This document shows positions 52,149 through 61,239 of a stretch of DNA of 64,000 nt, piece by piece. Below the pieces are notes generated by a model. It was given only the letters and a program-made list of their open reading frames with translations. It was not told the DNA's origin and searched no databases. Origin of the DNA: JACMNW01 sp031406155 (GTDB taxonomy: Bacteria; Pseudomonadota; Alphaproteobacteria; Rhodobacterales; Rhodobacteraceae). Positions within the stretch are counted from its first letter, which is position 1. Every line of letters starts with the position of its first letter. The stretch covers positions 65,233 to 129,232 of the forward strand of contig JANOGW010000078.1 in NCBI GenBank assembly GCA_031406155.1. Reading direction: 5' to 3'. Made by a program: the position numbers and the translations under genes.

Positions 52149-52214
52149 AACCGGTTGGTATTAGTTGAAGTCCAGAAGTGCCGTCGGGGTTTTTCAGCGC
52201 CCAATGATGCGCTG

Positions 52215-53288
52215 TCAGGCCATGCCACCCGCAATGAGACGTGCGGCAAGGGCGGCATAGGCCTCAGCGGCCGGGCTTTCACCGGCAGCGATTGGTGTGC
52301 CGGCGTCGCCCGCGATGCGCACATCAAGGCTAAGCGGCAATTCACCAAGGAATGGCAGACCAAGCCGTGCGGCTTCGGTGGCAACGCCGCCATGGCCAAA
52401 GATATGCGCTTCATGCCCGCAGTTGGGGCAGATATAGGTCGACATGTTTTCGATCAGACCCAGCACCGGGGTTTTCAGTTTCACAAACATATCCAGCGCC
52501 TTGCGCGCATCCAGCAAGGCCACATCCTGCGGGGTGGACACTACGATGGCCCCGGTCAGATGCGTGCGCTGGCACAGGGTCAGTTGGATATCCCCCGTGC
52601 CGGGCGGCAGATCGACGATCAGCACATCCAATTCGCCCCAGGCGACTTGGCCCAGCAGTTGCTGCAACGCGCCCATGATCATCGGCCCGCGCCAGATAAC
52701 CGCCTCATCCTCCTTCAGCATCAGCCCGATCGACATCATGGTAACGCCATGCGCCTGCAGCGGAATGATAGTCTTGCCGTCGGGCGAGGCGGGGCGCGCG
52801 GAAACCCCCATCATGCGGGGCTGCGAGGGGCCATAGATATCGGCATCCAGCAGCCCGACACGCCGACCCTGCCGGGCCAGCGCCACCGCAAGATTGGACG
52901 AGACGGTGGATTTGCCGACGCCGCCCTTGCCGGACGCCACCGCAATGATCCGGTCAATCCCGGAAATGCGCTGTGGGCCACCCTGTTGTGGCGTCGGGTG
53001 CTGGCCGATCTTGAGGCTGGGCGCCGGGGCTTTTGCGGCAGGGCCATGTGCGGTCAGCAAGACCTGCGCCGCGCTGACACCCGGCATCGCCCGAATTGCA
53101 GCCTCGGCCGCACTGCGCGCGGGTTCCAGCGCGCGGGCCTGATCGGGGGTCGCCGCCTCGATCACAAACCGCACCTGACCGCCCTCGATCATCAACGCGC
53201 GAATCAGATCGCGCGACACGAGGGTGCCGCCATCCGCCACCGGAATGGCCCCGAGGGTGGTCATGATATCTTCACGCGAGACCGACAT
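52215..53288 (-). CDS. apbC: Mrp/ApbC family Fe-S cluster carrier ATPase
   Basis: A 357-residue Mrp/NBP35-type ATPase that binds and delivers [4Fe-4S] clusters in the cytoplasm. After an N-terminal MIP18-like domain (residues about 1-85; VSREDIMTTLGAIPVADGGTLV in part), the deviant Walker A is IAVASGKGGVGKSTVSSNLAVAL (in part) and GLLDADIYGPSQPRMMG follows. The cluster-binding CPNC lies in MSTYICPNCGHEAHIFG. It ends near the TetR fragment and is divergent from the DUF1127-CcsR locus. Confidence 0.95.
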   Translation of the reverse strand: MSVSREDIMTTLGAIPVADGGTLVSRDLIRALMIEGGQVRFVIEAATPDQARALEPARSAAEAAIRAMPGVSAAQVLLTAHGPAAKAPAPSLKIGQHPTPQQGGPQRISGIDRIIAVASGKGGVGKSTVSSNLAVALARQGRRVGLLDADIYGPSQPRMMGVSARPASPDGKTIIPLQAHGVTMMSIGLMLKEDEAVIWRGPMIMGALQQLLGQVAWGELDVLIVDLPPGTGDIQLTLCQRTHLTGAIVVSTPQDVALLDARKALDMFVKLKTPVLGLIENMSTYICPNCGHEAHIFGHGGVATEAARLGLPFLGELPLSLDVRIAGDAGTPIAAGESPAAEAYAALAARLIAGGMA

Positions 53289-53455
53289 CGTTCATCCTTT
53301 GCACAGTTCTTCAGCAAACCTTGATGTTCTTGTCACAAAGGGCAAGGCGATGTTTTCCAAATGATCAAAATTCAGGCGAACCATCTGTAAATCATCACTA
53401 ATTTGTGACAATCCGCCATGCGATTGCTGCATAGCAGCATTGCGCAAGCAAACTA

Positions 53456-53484
53456 TTGTGCAAACGCAGCAAGTGCCCCATGTT
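53456..53484 (+). promoter_or_regulatory. Candidate heat-shock-sigma type promoter of the DUF1127-CcsR locus
   Basis: TTGTGC (53456-53461) and CATGTT (53479-53484) are 17 bases apart, and the -10 context CCCCATGTT resembles RpoH-type boxes. In Rhodobacter the equivalent locus is known to be driven by RpoHI/RpoHII. The match here is by eye and only moderate. Confidence 0.35.
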
Positions 53485-53560
53485 TACGGTAACAGCGAGA
53501 CCAGACCTGCGAAAGACGACGTTGGCCGCGCTGTATAACAAGAAAGTTGAGGCTAATATC

Positions 53561-53776
53561 ATGGCGTATGTAAATTCATCCCGTTCACTGACCATCAGTT
53601 TTTCTGATCGGTTGGGCAACATCGCGAAATCGGTCAAGCTTGCGCTGCACCGCCGCCGCCTGTTCAACCAGACAGTCCGTGAACTTAACTCTTTGTCAGA
53701 CCGCGACCTTGCTGATCTGGGCATCCATGGCTCGATGATCAAGGATATTGCGAAACAAGCCGCTTACGGCAACTAG
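53561..53776 (+). CDS. DUF1127 small basic RNA-binding protein (CcaF1-like)
   Basis: A 71-residue basic protein, MAYVNSSRSLTISFSDRLGN at its start, with the DUF1127 helix pair RRRLFNQTVRELNSLSDRDLADLGIHGSMIKDIA (in part). I chose the ATG at 53561 because TTGAGG lies upstream. Immediately downstream are six hairpins with CCTCCTCCC-type loops, the arrangement of ccaF1 and the CcsR RNAs in Rhodobacter sphaeroides. There the DUF1127 protein binds RNA and helps sRNA maturation and turnover under oxidative and heat stress. The same role is inferred here from sequence and context. Confidence 0.9.
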   Translation: MAYVNSSRSLTISFSDRLGNIAKSVKLALHRRRLFNQTVRELNSLSDRDLADLGIHGSMIKDIAKQAAYGN

Positions 53777-53782
53777 GTTTTT

Positions 53783-53860
53783 GCGAGGCCCCACCTCCTC
53801 CCGGGGTCTGTAGCAAAGGCGGCAGCACCAACCCTCCTTCCTGGTGCTGCCGCAATTTCT
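53783..53860 (+). ncRNA. CcsR (cuckoo) small RNA, copy 1
   Basis: Hairpin 1: GGCCCC (53787-53792) pairs with GGGGTC (53803-53808), loop ACCTCCTCCC. Hairpin 2: an 11-bp perfect stem (53820-53830 with 53842-53852), loop ACCCTCCTTCC, in which the conserved motif is altered to CCTCCTTCC. The two-hairpin layout with anti-Shine-Dalgarno loops is that of CcsR RNAs, which are cut from the DUF1127 mRNA. An extra stem (53863-53894, core GGTCCC/GGGACC) separates this copy from the next. Ends are approximate. Confidence 0.88.
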
Positions 53861-53899
53861 TCGGAAGGCTCTGGTCCCAAGGGACCGCCTTTCCACGAT

Positions 53900-53982
53900 G
53901 TCAGAGACGCCCCACCTCCTCCCGGGGCTGATCGGACCAGCGGCGACCTCACCCTCCTCCCGGGGTCGTCGCGTTTATCAGG
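53900..53982 (+). ncRNA. CcsR (cuckoo) small RNA, copy 2
   Basis: Hairpin 3: GCCCC (53909-53913) with GGGGC (53924-53928), loop ACCTCCTCCC. Hairpin 4: an 11-bp stem with two G-T pairs (53940-53950 with 53962-53972), loop ACCCTCCTCCC. Both loops keep the conserved motif. Ends are approximate, since maturation is by RNase cleavage. Confidence 0.88.
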
Positions 53983-54007
53983 GGCTGCGCGTGGCGCGGC
54001 TTGGTGA

Positions 54008-54091
54008 ATGCGAAAGGCCAACCTCCTCCCTGGCCGGACGCGACTGCGCGGCGGCACCCCCTTCTCCTCCCCGGGGTGCCGCCGTTTTTTT
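54008..54091 (+). ncRNA. CcsR (cuckoo) small RNA, copy 3
   Basis: Hairpin 5: GGCCA (54016-54020) with TGGCC (54031-54035), loop ACCTCCTCCC. Hairpin 6 is the terminator stem with loop CTTCTCCTCCCC. This is the last copy of the array and provides the 3' end of the whole transcript. Confidence 0.88.
54049..54091 (+). terminator. Intrinsic terminator of the CcsR transcript
   Basis: A 12-bp perfect stem, CGGCGGCACCCC (54049-54060) with GGGGTGCCGCCG (54073-54084), is followed by seven T residues (54085-54091). Confidence 0.95.
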
Positions 54092-54452
54092 GGGCTTGTG
54101 GCGTAGCGCGCGTCGCTGCAGCAATGGCAGGCAAAAGGGGTGACAACAGGTTTTTCGATGAACTCGGCCGCGCTTGTGCGCGGTCGGGGTCAGGGCGCCC
54201 GGTCCAGTTGGCCGCCCTGCGTCCGGAACTGATCGTGTTCATCTTGGCACGGTCGCCGGACATTCCGCTGAAGGGGCCGCTATGCGGGGCTTTCTCCAGC
54301 CCGGATCAACGATCTGCGGCCCCAGTGGCGCTGGCGGCACTGAATTATGGTTGCAAACCCAATCACCAGTTCCACCTTGCTTCGGGCTGGCGGCGGCGTC
54401 TTCTTTGGGAGCGGACCGCCCAAATGCGCTGGTTGTCGCATGGTAGACCCGG
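54092..54452. other. Intergenic region between CcsR terminator and uvrD, no gene seen
   Basis: About 360 bases between convergent units. Plus-strand frames exist (for example from 54001) but have no ribosome site, no family-like motif and unusual composition. I see no RNA gene or clear repeat. Confidence 0.55.
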
Positions 54453-56813
54453 TCAGAACCGCACATCGTTCACCGCGTCGGCAGCGATGACGAACTTTGC
54501 CACCACCTTTTTGAGGCCGGTATGGTCGAAGGCTACATCCAGCTTGTCGCCCTCGATACCCACAACAGACCCATAGCCGAATTTCTGGTGAAACACGCGG
54601 TCATCAAGGGTGAAGGACGAAAGCGCGGCCAGATCGATCACCGAATTTCGCGCCTCGCGAGGTTGTTGCACCGGTCGGGTTGCGGCACGGTCCTGCATCC
54701 GGCGCCAACCGGGGGAATTGTAGACATCGGCCTTGGTGGCGCGATCTTCCAGTGCCGACCCGAATGACGGAGCCGCAGCGCCAAAGCCACCACCATACAG
54801 GCCGGGCGGGGTCAGGATGTCGACGTGATCGGCGGGCAACTCGTCGATAAAGCGCGAAGGCATGGCCGATTGCCACTGGCCATAGACGCGGCGGTTGGCG
54901 GCGAAGGAAATGGTGCACAATTCCTCGGCCCGGGTGATGCCGACATAGGCCAGACGGCGTTCTTCCTCGACGCCCTTCTGGCCACTTTCGTCCATGCTAC
55001 GTTGGCTCGGAAACAGGCCATCTTCCCACCCGGGCAAGAACACGGCGGGAAACTCCAGCCCCTTGGCCGCATGCAGCGTCATGATCGAGATTTTCTCGGC
55101 AGCATCTTCGGACGAATTGTCCATGATCAGCGAGACGTGTTCGAGGAACCCTTGCAGGTTTTCGAACTGCTCCAGCGCCTTGACCAGTTCCTTCAGGTTT
55201 TCCAATCGCCCCGGCGCTTCGGGCGTTTTGTCCTGTGCCCACATGTCGGTGTAACCGGATTCCTCCAGTATCTGCTCGGCAATCTCGATATGGCTTTTGC
55301 CCGCGATCAGCGTCAGCGCATGCCAACGGTCGATGCCATCGACAAAGGCGCGCAACTGCCCTGCCCCCTTGCCGCCAATTGCACCCCGCGCCAGCACTTC
55401 GCGCGACCCCTCCAGCAGTGACAAACCTGACGCCCGTGCGGCGCGCTGAATTTCGGCTTGTGCCTTGTCGCCAAGGCCGCGTTTGGGTGTGTTAACCACG
55501 CGCTCAAACGCCAGATCATCCTCGGGGCTGACGGCAAGCCTGAAATAGGCCATCGCATCGCGAATTTCCAGGCGTTCATAAAACCGCGGGCCACCGATGA
55601 CGCGGTACGGCAGGCCGATGGTCAGGAACCGATCTTCAAACGCCCGCATCTGATGGCTGGCGCGCACGAGAATTGCCATGTGATCAAGGCTTTGTGGGGC
55701 AAGACCACGCGTGCCGCGTTGCAGCGCCTCAACCTCTTCGCCAATCCAGCGCGCCTCTTCCTCACCGTCCCAATGGCCGATCAGGCGGACCTTTTCGCCG
55801 TCTTTCTCGTCCGTCCACAGGGTTTTGCCCAAGCGGCCCGCGTTTTTCGCGATGACGGCCGATGCGGCGGCCAGAATATGCGGGGTGGACCGGTAGTTCT
55901 GTTCCAGCCGCACCACATGGGCGCCGGGAAAATCCTTCTCGAACCGCAGAATATTGCCCACTTCGGCCCCGCGCCAGCCATAAATTGACTGATCGTCATC
56001 GCCCACGCAGCAGATGTTGCGATGCGCTTGCGCCAGAAGGCGCAGCCACAGGTATTGGGCGACGTTGGTATCCTGGTATTCATCGACCAGAATGTAGCGA
56101 AACCAGCGCTGGTATTGATCCAGCACATCGGGGTGGGTCTGGAAGATCGTCACCACGTGCAGCAGAAGATCGCCAAAATCGGTGGCGTTCAGGGCTTTCA
56201 GGCGGTCCTGATACTGCTCATAAAGTTCCGTCCCCCGGTTGTTGTAAGCCGAGGCTTCGGACGCAGGCACCCGCGCCGGCGTCCATGCGCGGTTTTTCCA
56301 GCCGTCGATCAAGCCCGCCAACAGCCGCGCGGGCCAGCGCTTTTCGTCGACATTCGCGGCGACGATCAACTGCCGCAGCAGGCGCAACTGATCATCGGTG
56401 TCCAGAATGGTGAAGTTCGATTTCAACCCCACCAGTTCGGCATGCCGGCGCAGGATTTTTACAGAAATCGAATGAAAGGTGCCCATCCACGGCATGCCCT
56501 CCACCGCCTGCCCCAGCATGCGGCCGACGCGATCTTTCATTTCCCGCGCGGCCTTGTTGGTGAAGGTCACCGCCAGTATCTCGTTCGGGCGGGCGCGGCC
56601 CATGGCCATCAAATGCACGATGCGCGCGGTCAGCGCCTTGGTTTTGCCCGTGCCCGCCCCCGCCAGCATCAAAACCGGGCCATCCATTGCCTCGACCGCG
56701 GCACGTTGCGCGGGGTTCAGATCATCCAGATAACGTGCAGGCCGTGCGGCCATCGCCCGCTGGCTAAGCGGCACCGCGGCCTCAAACGCATCGCTTTCTT
56801 CGATCTGGGTCAT
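54453..56813 (-). CDS. uvrD: UvrD/PcrA-family DNA helicase
   Basis: Superfamily 1A 3'-5' helicase acting in nucleotide-excision and mismatch repair. The 786 residues include motif I AGAGTGKTKALTARIVHLM, motif Ia VTFTNKAAREMKDRV, motif II ILVDEYQDTNVAQY, motif III DDDQSIYGWRGAEVGNI, motif IV VRLEQNYRSTPHIL, motif V MTLHAAKGLEFPAVFLPG and motif VI YVGITRAEEL. The C-terminal YGSVVGIEGDKLDVAF-type Tudor-like domain is that of UvrD/PcrA, which contacts RNA polymerase. A 17-base-spaced promoter lies upstream at 56843-56871. Confidence 0.96.
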   Translation of the reverse strand: MTQIEESDAFEAAVPLSQRAMAARPARYLDDLNPAQRAAVEAMDGPVLMLAGAGTGKTKALTARIVHLMAMGRARPNEILAVTFTNKAAREMKDRVGRMLGQAVEGMPWMGTFHSISVKILRRHAELVGLKSNFTILDTDDQLRLLRQLIVAANVDEKRWPARLLAGLIDGWKNRAWTPARVPASEASAYNNRGTELYEQYQDRLKALNATDFGDLLLHVVTIFQTHPDVLDQYQRWFRYILVDEYQDTNVAQYLWLRLLAQAHRNICCVGDDDQSIYGWRGAEVGNILRFEKDFPGAHVVRLEQNYRSTPHILAAASAVIAKNAGRLGKTLWTDEKDGEKVRLIGHWDGEEEARWIGEEVEALQRGTRGLAPQSLDHMAILVRASHQMRAFEDRFLTIGLPYRVIGGPRFYERLEIRDAMAYFRLAVSPEDDLAFERVVNTPKRGLGDKAQAEIQRAARASGLSLLEGSREVLARGAIGGKGAGQLRAFVDGIDRWHALTLIAGKSHIEIAEQILEESGYTDMWAQDKTPEAPGRLENLKELVKALEQFENLQGFLEHVSLIMDNSSEDAAEKISIMTLHAAKGLEFPAVFLPGWEDGLFPSQRSMDESGQKGVEEERRLAYVGITRAEELCTISFAANRRVYGQWQSAMPSRFIDELPADHVDILTPPGLYGGGFGAAAPSFGSALEDRATKADVYNSPGWRRMQDRAATRPVQQPREARNSVIDLAALSSFTLDDRVFHQKFGYGSVVGIEGDKLDVAFDHTGLKKVVAKFVIAADAVNDVRF

Positions 56814-56842
56814 AAGCCCAGCCTAACCCGTGTTGCCGCAGA

Positions 56843-56871
56843 GTTAAAGAAGTGTTCGCTTTACGTTCCAA
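56843..56871 (-). promoter_or_regulatory. Candidate promoter of uvrD
   Basis: On the minus strand TTGGAA (56871-56866) and TTTAAC (56848-56843) are 17 bases apart, about 30 bases before the uvrD ATG, in an AT-rich gap. Confidence 0.45.
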
Positions 56872-56889
56872 ATATTTTATATCAGCCTC

Positions 56890-57372
56890 TTAGTCCGCCA
56901 TTGCGGTCATGGCGATATCTTCGAATTTTACATCCAGTTCAGCGGCGATGACAGCCAGTTCCGGCCCTGCCTCGGCCATGTAGGGCGCAAAGACATGGCT
57001 AGGGGTTTCCCAGGCCAGTGTTGACGACCCATCCGCATCTTCGGTGATATAGAACCGGATCGGCGCTTCGATCATCGCGGCAGTCGACAGCGGCAGCACA
57101 CGAATGGCAAATTTCGGATTGAATACGCCGATTACCCGGTTGCCGGGAATGGTGACACCCAAAGCCTTGGCGGCATCGGTTGGCCCGGCTTCGGTGACGA
57201 CGCCCATCATGTTGGCCTTGGTCGCGGCTTTCAGGGCATCGACCATCGCGCTGTAGGGTTTGGCGCTGTCGATCACGCGCCAGCCGTCGCGGGCGGTCAT
57301 CGGTTTGACCTCGGGGGACTGCGCGAAGGCTGCGAAGGGAAGCAGGGCAAGAGCAAGGGCAAGCGGGCGCAT
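56890..57372 (-). CDS. Exported DUF302 domain protein
   Basis: A 160-residue protein with a signal peptide (LALALALLPFAAFAQS). The mature part matches DUF302: YSAMVDALKAATKANMMGVV, TIPGNRVIGVFNPKFAIRVL and IEAPIRFYITEDADGSSTLAWETPSHVF (in part). DUF302 proteins form small dimeric alpha-beta folds of unknown activity, some heme- or metal-linked. It lies upstream of uvrD on the same strand and is divergent from pyc across a 214-base gap. Confidence 0.87.
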   Translation of the reverse strand: MRPLALALALLPFAAFAQSPEVKPMTARDGWRVIDSAKPYSAMVDALKAATKANMMGVVTEAGPTDAAKALGVTIPGNRVIGVFNPKFAIRVLPLSTAAMIEAPIRFYITEDADGSSTLAWETPSHVFAPYMAEAGPELAVIAAELDVKFEDIAMTAMAD

Positions 57373-57586
57373 TTGGGATATCCTCGGTAAAAGTCAGACG
57401 CGGCCGCTAAATACTACCCGCAGCCGGCATCACGTCCGCATAAACGTTACGTGATCGGCGGATCTGTGGCGAAAGGTCCGTCGTCGGACGATCTTACACA
57501 TTTCTGTGACATCAAAGTGCGAGCGGGCCTTGCGCTGCAACGCGGCATGCCTAGAGTGTTGTCGGACGACAGTGCTGGGGACCGAC

Positions 57587-60500
57587 ATGGCCGAATTCCG
57601 CAAGATCCTGATTGCCAACAGGGGCGAGATCGCCATTCGTGTGATGCGCGCCGCCAACGAGATGGGCAAGAAAACGGTCGCGGTCTATGCCGAGGAAGAC
57701 AAGCTGTCCCTGCACCGCTTCAAGGCGGACGAGGCGTACCGCATCGGCGAGGGCCTGTCGCCGGTCGGGGCCTATCTTTCCATCCCCGACATTATCCGCG
57801 TAGCCAAGCTGTCGGGGGCGGATGCGATCCACCCCGGTTACGGCCTGCTGTCGGAGAACCCCGATTTTGTGGAAGCCTGCGATGCGGCAGGGATCACCTT
57901 CATCGGGCCAAAGGCGGCCACCATGCGGGCGCTTGGAGACAAGGCCTCGGCACGGCGGGTCGCGATGGCGGCAGGGGTGCCGGTGATCCCGGCCACCGAA
58001 GTGCTGGGCGATGATATGGACCTGGTGAAGAAGCAAGCCGCCGAAGTGGGTTATCCGCTAATGCTGAAAGCATCTTGGGGCGGCGGCGGGCGGGGCATGC
58101 GCCCGATCAACGGGCCGGAGGACCTGGCCGACAAGGTGCGCGAGGGACGGCGCGAGGCAGAGGCGGCGTTTGGCAATGGCGAGGGGTATCTGGAAAAGAT
58201 GATCCTGCGCGCGCGCCATGTCGAAGTGCAGATTTTGGGCGACAGTCACGGCAGCATCTACCACCTTTATGAACGCGATTGCACCGTTCAGCGGCGCAAT
58301 CAAAAGGTGGTGGAACGCGCGCCCGCCCCGTATCTGACCGACGCACAGCGCGCCGAGGTTTGCGAGCTGGGCCGCCGGATTTGCGCGCATGTTGGCTATG
58401 AATGCGCGGGCACCGTCGAATTCCTGATGGATATGGACACTGACAAGTTCTTTTTCATCGAGGTGAACCCACGCGTGCAGGTCGAACATACGGTCACCGA
58501 GGAAGTCACCGGCATCGACATCGTGCAAAGCCAGATCCGCATCGCCGAAGGCAAGACGCTGGCCGAAGCGACCGGCGTGGCGCGGCAGGAAGATATCCAT
58601 CTGTCGGGCCACGCACTGCAATGCCGGGTCACGACCGAAGACCCGCAGAACAATTTCATCCCCGACTACGGCCGCCTGACGGCCTATCGGTCGGCCACCG
58701 GCATGGGCATCAGGCTGGACGGCGGCACCGTTTATGCAGGTGGCGTCATCACGCGGTATTATGACAGCCTGCTGGTCAAGGTCACCGCCTGGGCGCAGAC
58801 GCCGGAAAAGGCGATTGCCCGGATGGACCGGGCGCTGCGGGAATTCCGCATTCGCGGCGTTTCAACCAACATCGCCTTTGTCGAAAACCTGCTTAAACAT
58901 CCGACATTTCTGAACAATACCTACACGACGAAGTTCATCGACACGACGCCAGACCTGTTTGCCTTCAAGAAACGCCGCGACCGTGCTACGAAAATCCTGA
59001 CCTACATTGCCGACATCACGGTGAACGGGCACCCCGAAACCGCAGGGCGCCCGAAACCTGCCGCCGAGGCGCGCCAGCCAAAGCCGCCGACATCCAACGG
59101 AAACCCTGCCCCCGGCACCCGGACCCTGCTGGAGGCCAAGGGCCCGCAAGCCGTGGCCGACTGGATGGCCGCGCAAAAGCGCGTGCTGATCACCGACACC
59201 ACGATGCGTGACGGCCACCAAAGCCTGCTTGCCACGCGGATGCGATCGATCGACATGATCCGCGCAACGCCCGCTTATGCCGCCAACATGTCAGACCTGT
59301 TTTCGGTCGAATGTTGGGGCGGGGCGACGTTTGACGTGGCCTACCGCTTCTTGCAGGAATGCCCCTGGCAGCGCCTGCGCGATATTCGCGCGGCCCTGCC
59401 CAATGTGATGACCCAGATGCTGCTGCGCGCGTCGAATGGCGTCGGCTATACCAACTATCCCGACAACGTTGTTCGTTCTTTCGTATTTCGGGCCGCCATT
59501 ACCGGCGTCGATGTGTTCCGTGTGTTCGATAGTCTCAACTGGGTCGAAAACATGCGCGTCGCAATGGACGCGGTGGTCGAGGCAAACAAGGTTTGTGAAG
59601 GCACCATCTGCTATACCGGCGATCTGTTGAACCCGGACCGTGCGAAGTACGATCTGGCGTATTACGTCAGCATGGGCAAAGCCCTGAAATCGGCGGGCGC
59701 ACATGTGCTGGGGCTGAAAGACATGGCAGGGCTGCTGAAGCCCGCCGCCGCGCGCGTGCTGATCAAGGCGCTGAAGGAAGAGGTCGGCCTGCCGATCCAT
59801 TTCCATACGCATGATACCTCCGGCATTTCGGCGGCCACGGTTCTGGCTGCCTGTGACGCGGGCGTCGATGCAGTTGATGCGGCGATGGATGCGTTTTCTG
59901 GCGGCACCTCGCAACCCTGCCTCGGCTCTATCGTGGAGGCTTTGCAGCACACCGACCGCGATACCGGACTGGACATCGGGGCTATCCGGGCCTTGTCGAA
60001 CTACTGGGAAGCGGTGCGCCGGCAGTACACGGCGTTCGAATCCGGTCTGCCGGCTCCCGCATCCGAGGTCTACCTGCACGAAATGCCCGGCGGGCAGTTC
60101 ACCAACCTGAAAGCGCAGGCCCGGTCTTTGGGACTGGAGGATCGCTGGCACGAGGTCGCGCAGGCCTATGCCGATGTCAACCAGATGTTCGGCGATATCG
60201 TAAAGGTTACCCCGTCGTCCAAGGTGGTCGGTGACATGGCGCTGATGATGGTGGCGCAAAACCTGACCCGCGCGCAGGTCGAGGATCCCGCAGTTGATCT
60301 GGCCTTTCCAGACTCGGTGGTGGACATGCTGAAAGGCAATCTGGGGCAGCCGCATGGCGGTTGGCCGAAGGGCATTTCCGACAAGGTCCTGAAGGGCGAG
60401 CCTGCGCTAACCAACCGGCCCGGCGCCCATCTTGCTCCGATGGATCTGGCGGAGGTGCAGGCAAGACTTGCCGCCGACCTGCAACGCGGCATGGAAGAGG

Positions 60501-61048
60501 CCGACGAGGAAACCGTCGATGACGAAGATCTGAACGGCTATCTGATGTATCCACGCGTGTTCATGGATTACCGCGCCCGCCACCGCATTTACGGCCCCGT
60601 GCGCACCCTGCCGACCCGTACTTTCTTTTACGGCATGCAACCCGGCGAGGAAATCAGCGTCGAGATCGACCCCGGCAAGACGCTCGAAGTCCGCCTGCAA
60701 GCCGTTGCAGAAGTGACTGATGATGGCGATGTAAAGGTGTTCTTCGAGCTGAACGGCCAGCCACGTGTGATCCGCGTACCAAACCGCGCGATTAAGGCGA
60801 AAACCGCCGCCAAGCCAAAGGCCAGCGAGGGCAATCCTGCGCATATTGGTGCTCCGATGCCGGGATCCATCGCATCGGTCGCGGTGCATGTAGGCCAGAA
60901 GGTGAATGCGGGCGATCTCATGCTGACCATCGAGGCGATGAAGATGGAAACCGGCCTGCATGCCGACCGCACAGCCACCATCAAAGCGCTGCATGTGCAG
61001 GTTGGCAGCCAGATCGATGCCAAGGATCTGCTGGTGGAACTCGAATAA
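57587..61048 (+). CDS. pyc: Pyruvate carboxylase
   Basis: Biotin enzyme that carboxylates pyruvate to oxaloacetate, the anaplerotic step. The 1153 residues are the normal full length of the single-chain form. The biotin carboxylase domain spans about residues 1-460 (KILIANRGEIAIRVMRAANE, KASWGGGGRGMRPI, FIEVNPRVQVEHTVTEEVTG). The carboxyltransferase domain spans about 545-830 (TDTTMRDGHQSLLATRMR, FDSLNWVENMRVAMDAV, HFHTHDTSG). The biotin carrier domain ends the protein with Lys1119 in IEAMKMETGLHA. I chose the ATG at 57587 after a GGGG site. The promoter gap also serves the divergent DUF302 gene. Confidence 0.97.
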   Translation: MAEFRKILIANRGEIAIRVMRAANEMGKKTVAVYAEEDKLSLHRFKADEAYRIGEGLSPVGAYLSIPDIIRVAKLSGADAIHPGYGLLSENPDFVEACDAAGITFIGPKAATMRALGDKASARRVAMAAGVPVIPATEVLGDDMDLVKKQAAEVGYPLMLKASWGGGGRGMRPINGPEDLADKVREGRREAEAAFGNGEGYLEKMILRARHVEVQILGDSHGSIYHLYERDCTVQRRNQKVVERAPAPYLTDAQRAEVCELGRRICAHVGYECAGTVEFLMDMDTDKFFFIEVNPRVQVEHTVTEEVTGIDIVQSQIRIAEGKTLAEATGVARQEDIHLSGHALQCRVTTEDPQNNFIPDYGRLTAYRSATGMGIRLDGGTVYAGGVITRYYDSLLVKVTAWAQTPEKAIARMDRALREFRIRGVSTNIAFVENLLKHPTFLNNTYTTKFIDTTPDLFAFKKRRDRATKILTYIADITVNGHPETAGRPKPAAEARQPKPPTSNGNPAPGTRTLLEAKGPQAVADWMAAQKRVLITDTTMRDGHQSLLATRMRSIDMIRATPAYAANMSDLFSVECWGGATFDVAYRFLQECPWQRLRDIRAALPNVMTQMLLRASNGVGYTNYPDNVVRSFVFRAAITGVDVFRVFDSLNWVENMRVAMDAVVEANKVCEGTICYTGDLLNPDRAKYDLAYYVSMGKALKSAGAHVLGLKDMAGLLKPAAARVLIKALKEEVGLPIHFHTHDTSGISAATVLAACDAGVDAVDAAMDAFSGGTSQPCLGSIVEALQHTDRDTGLDIGAIRALSNYWEAVRRQYTAFESGLPAPASEVYLHEMPGGQFTNLKAQARSLGLEDRWHEVAQAYADVNQMFGDIVKVTPSSKVVGDMALMMVAQNLTRAQVEDPAVDLAFPDSVVDMLKGNLGQPHGGWPKGISDKVLKGEPALTNRPGAHLAPMDLAEVQARLAADLQRGMEEADEETVDDEDLNGYLMYPRVFMDYRARHRIYGPVRTLPTRTFFYGMQPGEEISVEIDPGKTLEVRLQAVAEVTDDGDVKVFFELNGQPRVIRVPNRAIKAKTAAKPKASEGNPAHIGAPMPGSIASVAVHVGQKVNAGDLMLTIEAMKMETGLHADRTATIKALHVQVGSQIDAKDLLVELE

Positions 61049-61239
61049 CACGCAGCGCAGGCGCAAATCCCGGGCCTTGTGCATTACCCCGGGGTTCGTG
61101 CGCAAACCGTCGCGCCTTACCGGGCCATCGCCGCCTGATCCAGCCACAAGGCCATGACGCGAGCTGCACTACGGGTATCGAACAGCTATCTTCGCGCAGC
61201 GCTGTAGCATCCACTGTCATCAACACGTCAAGAGGCAGA

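Noticed and set aside
54001..54576. A 191-residue plus-strand frame after the CcsR array
   Set aside because: It starts inside the last CcsR RNA, crosses the terminator and runs antisense into uvrD; no coding signature.
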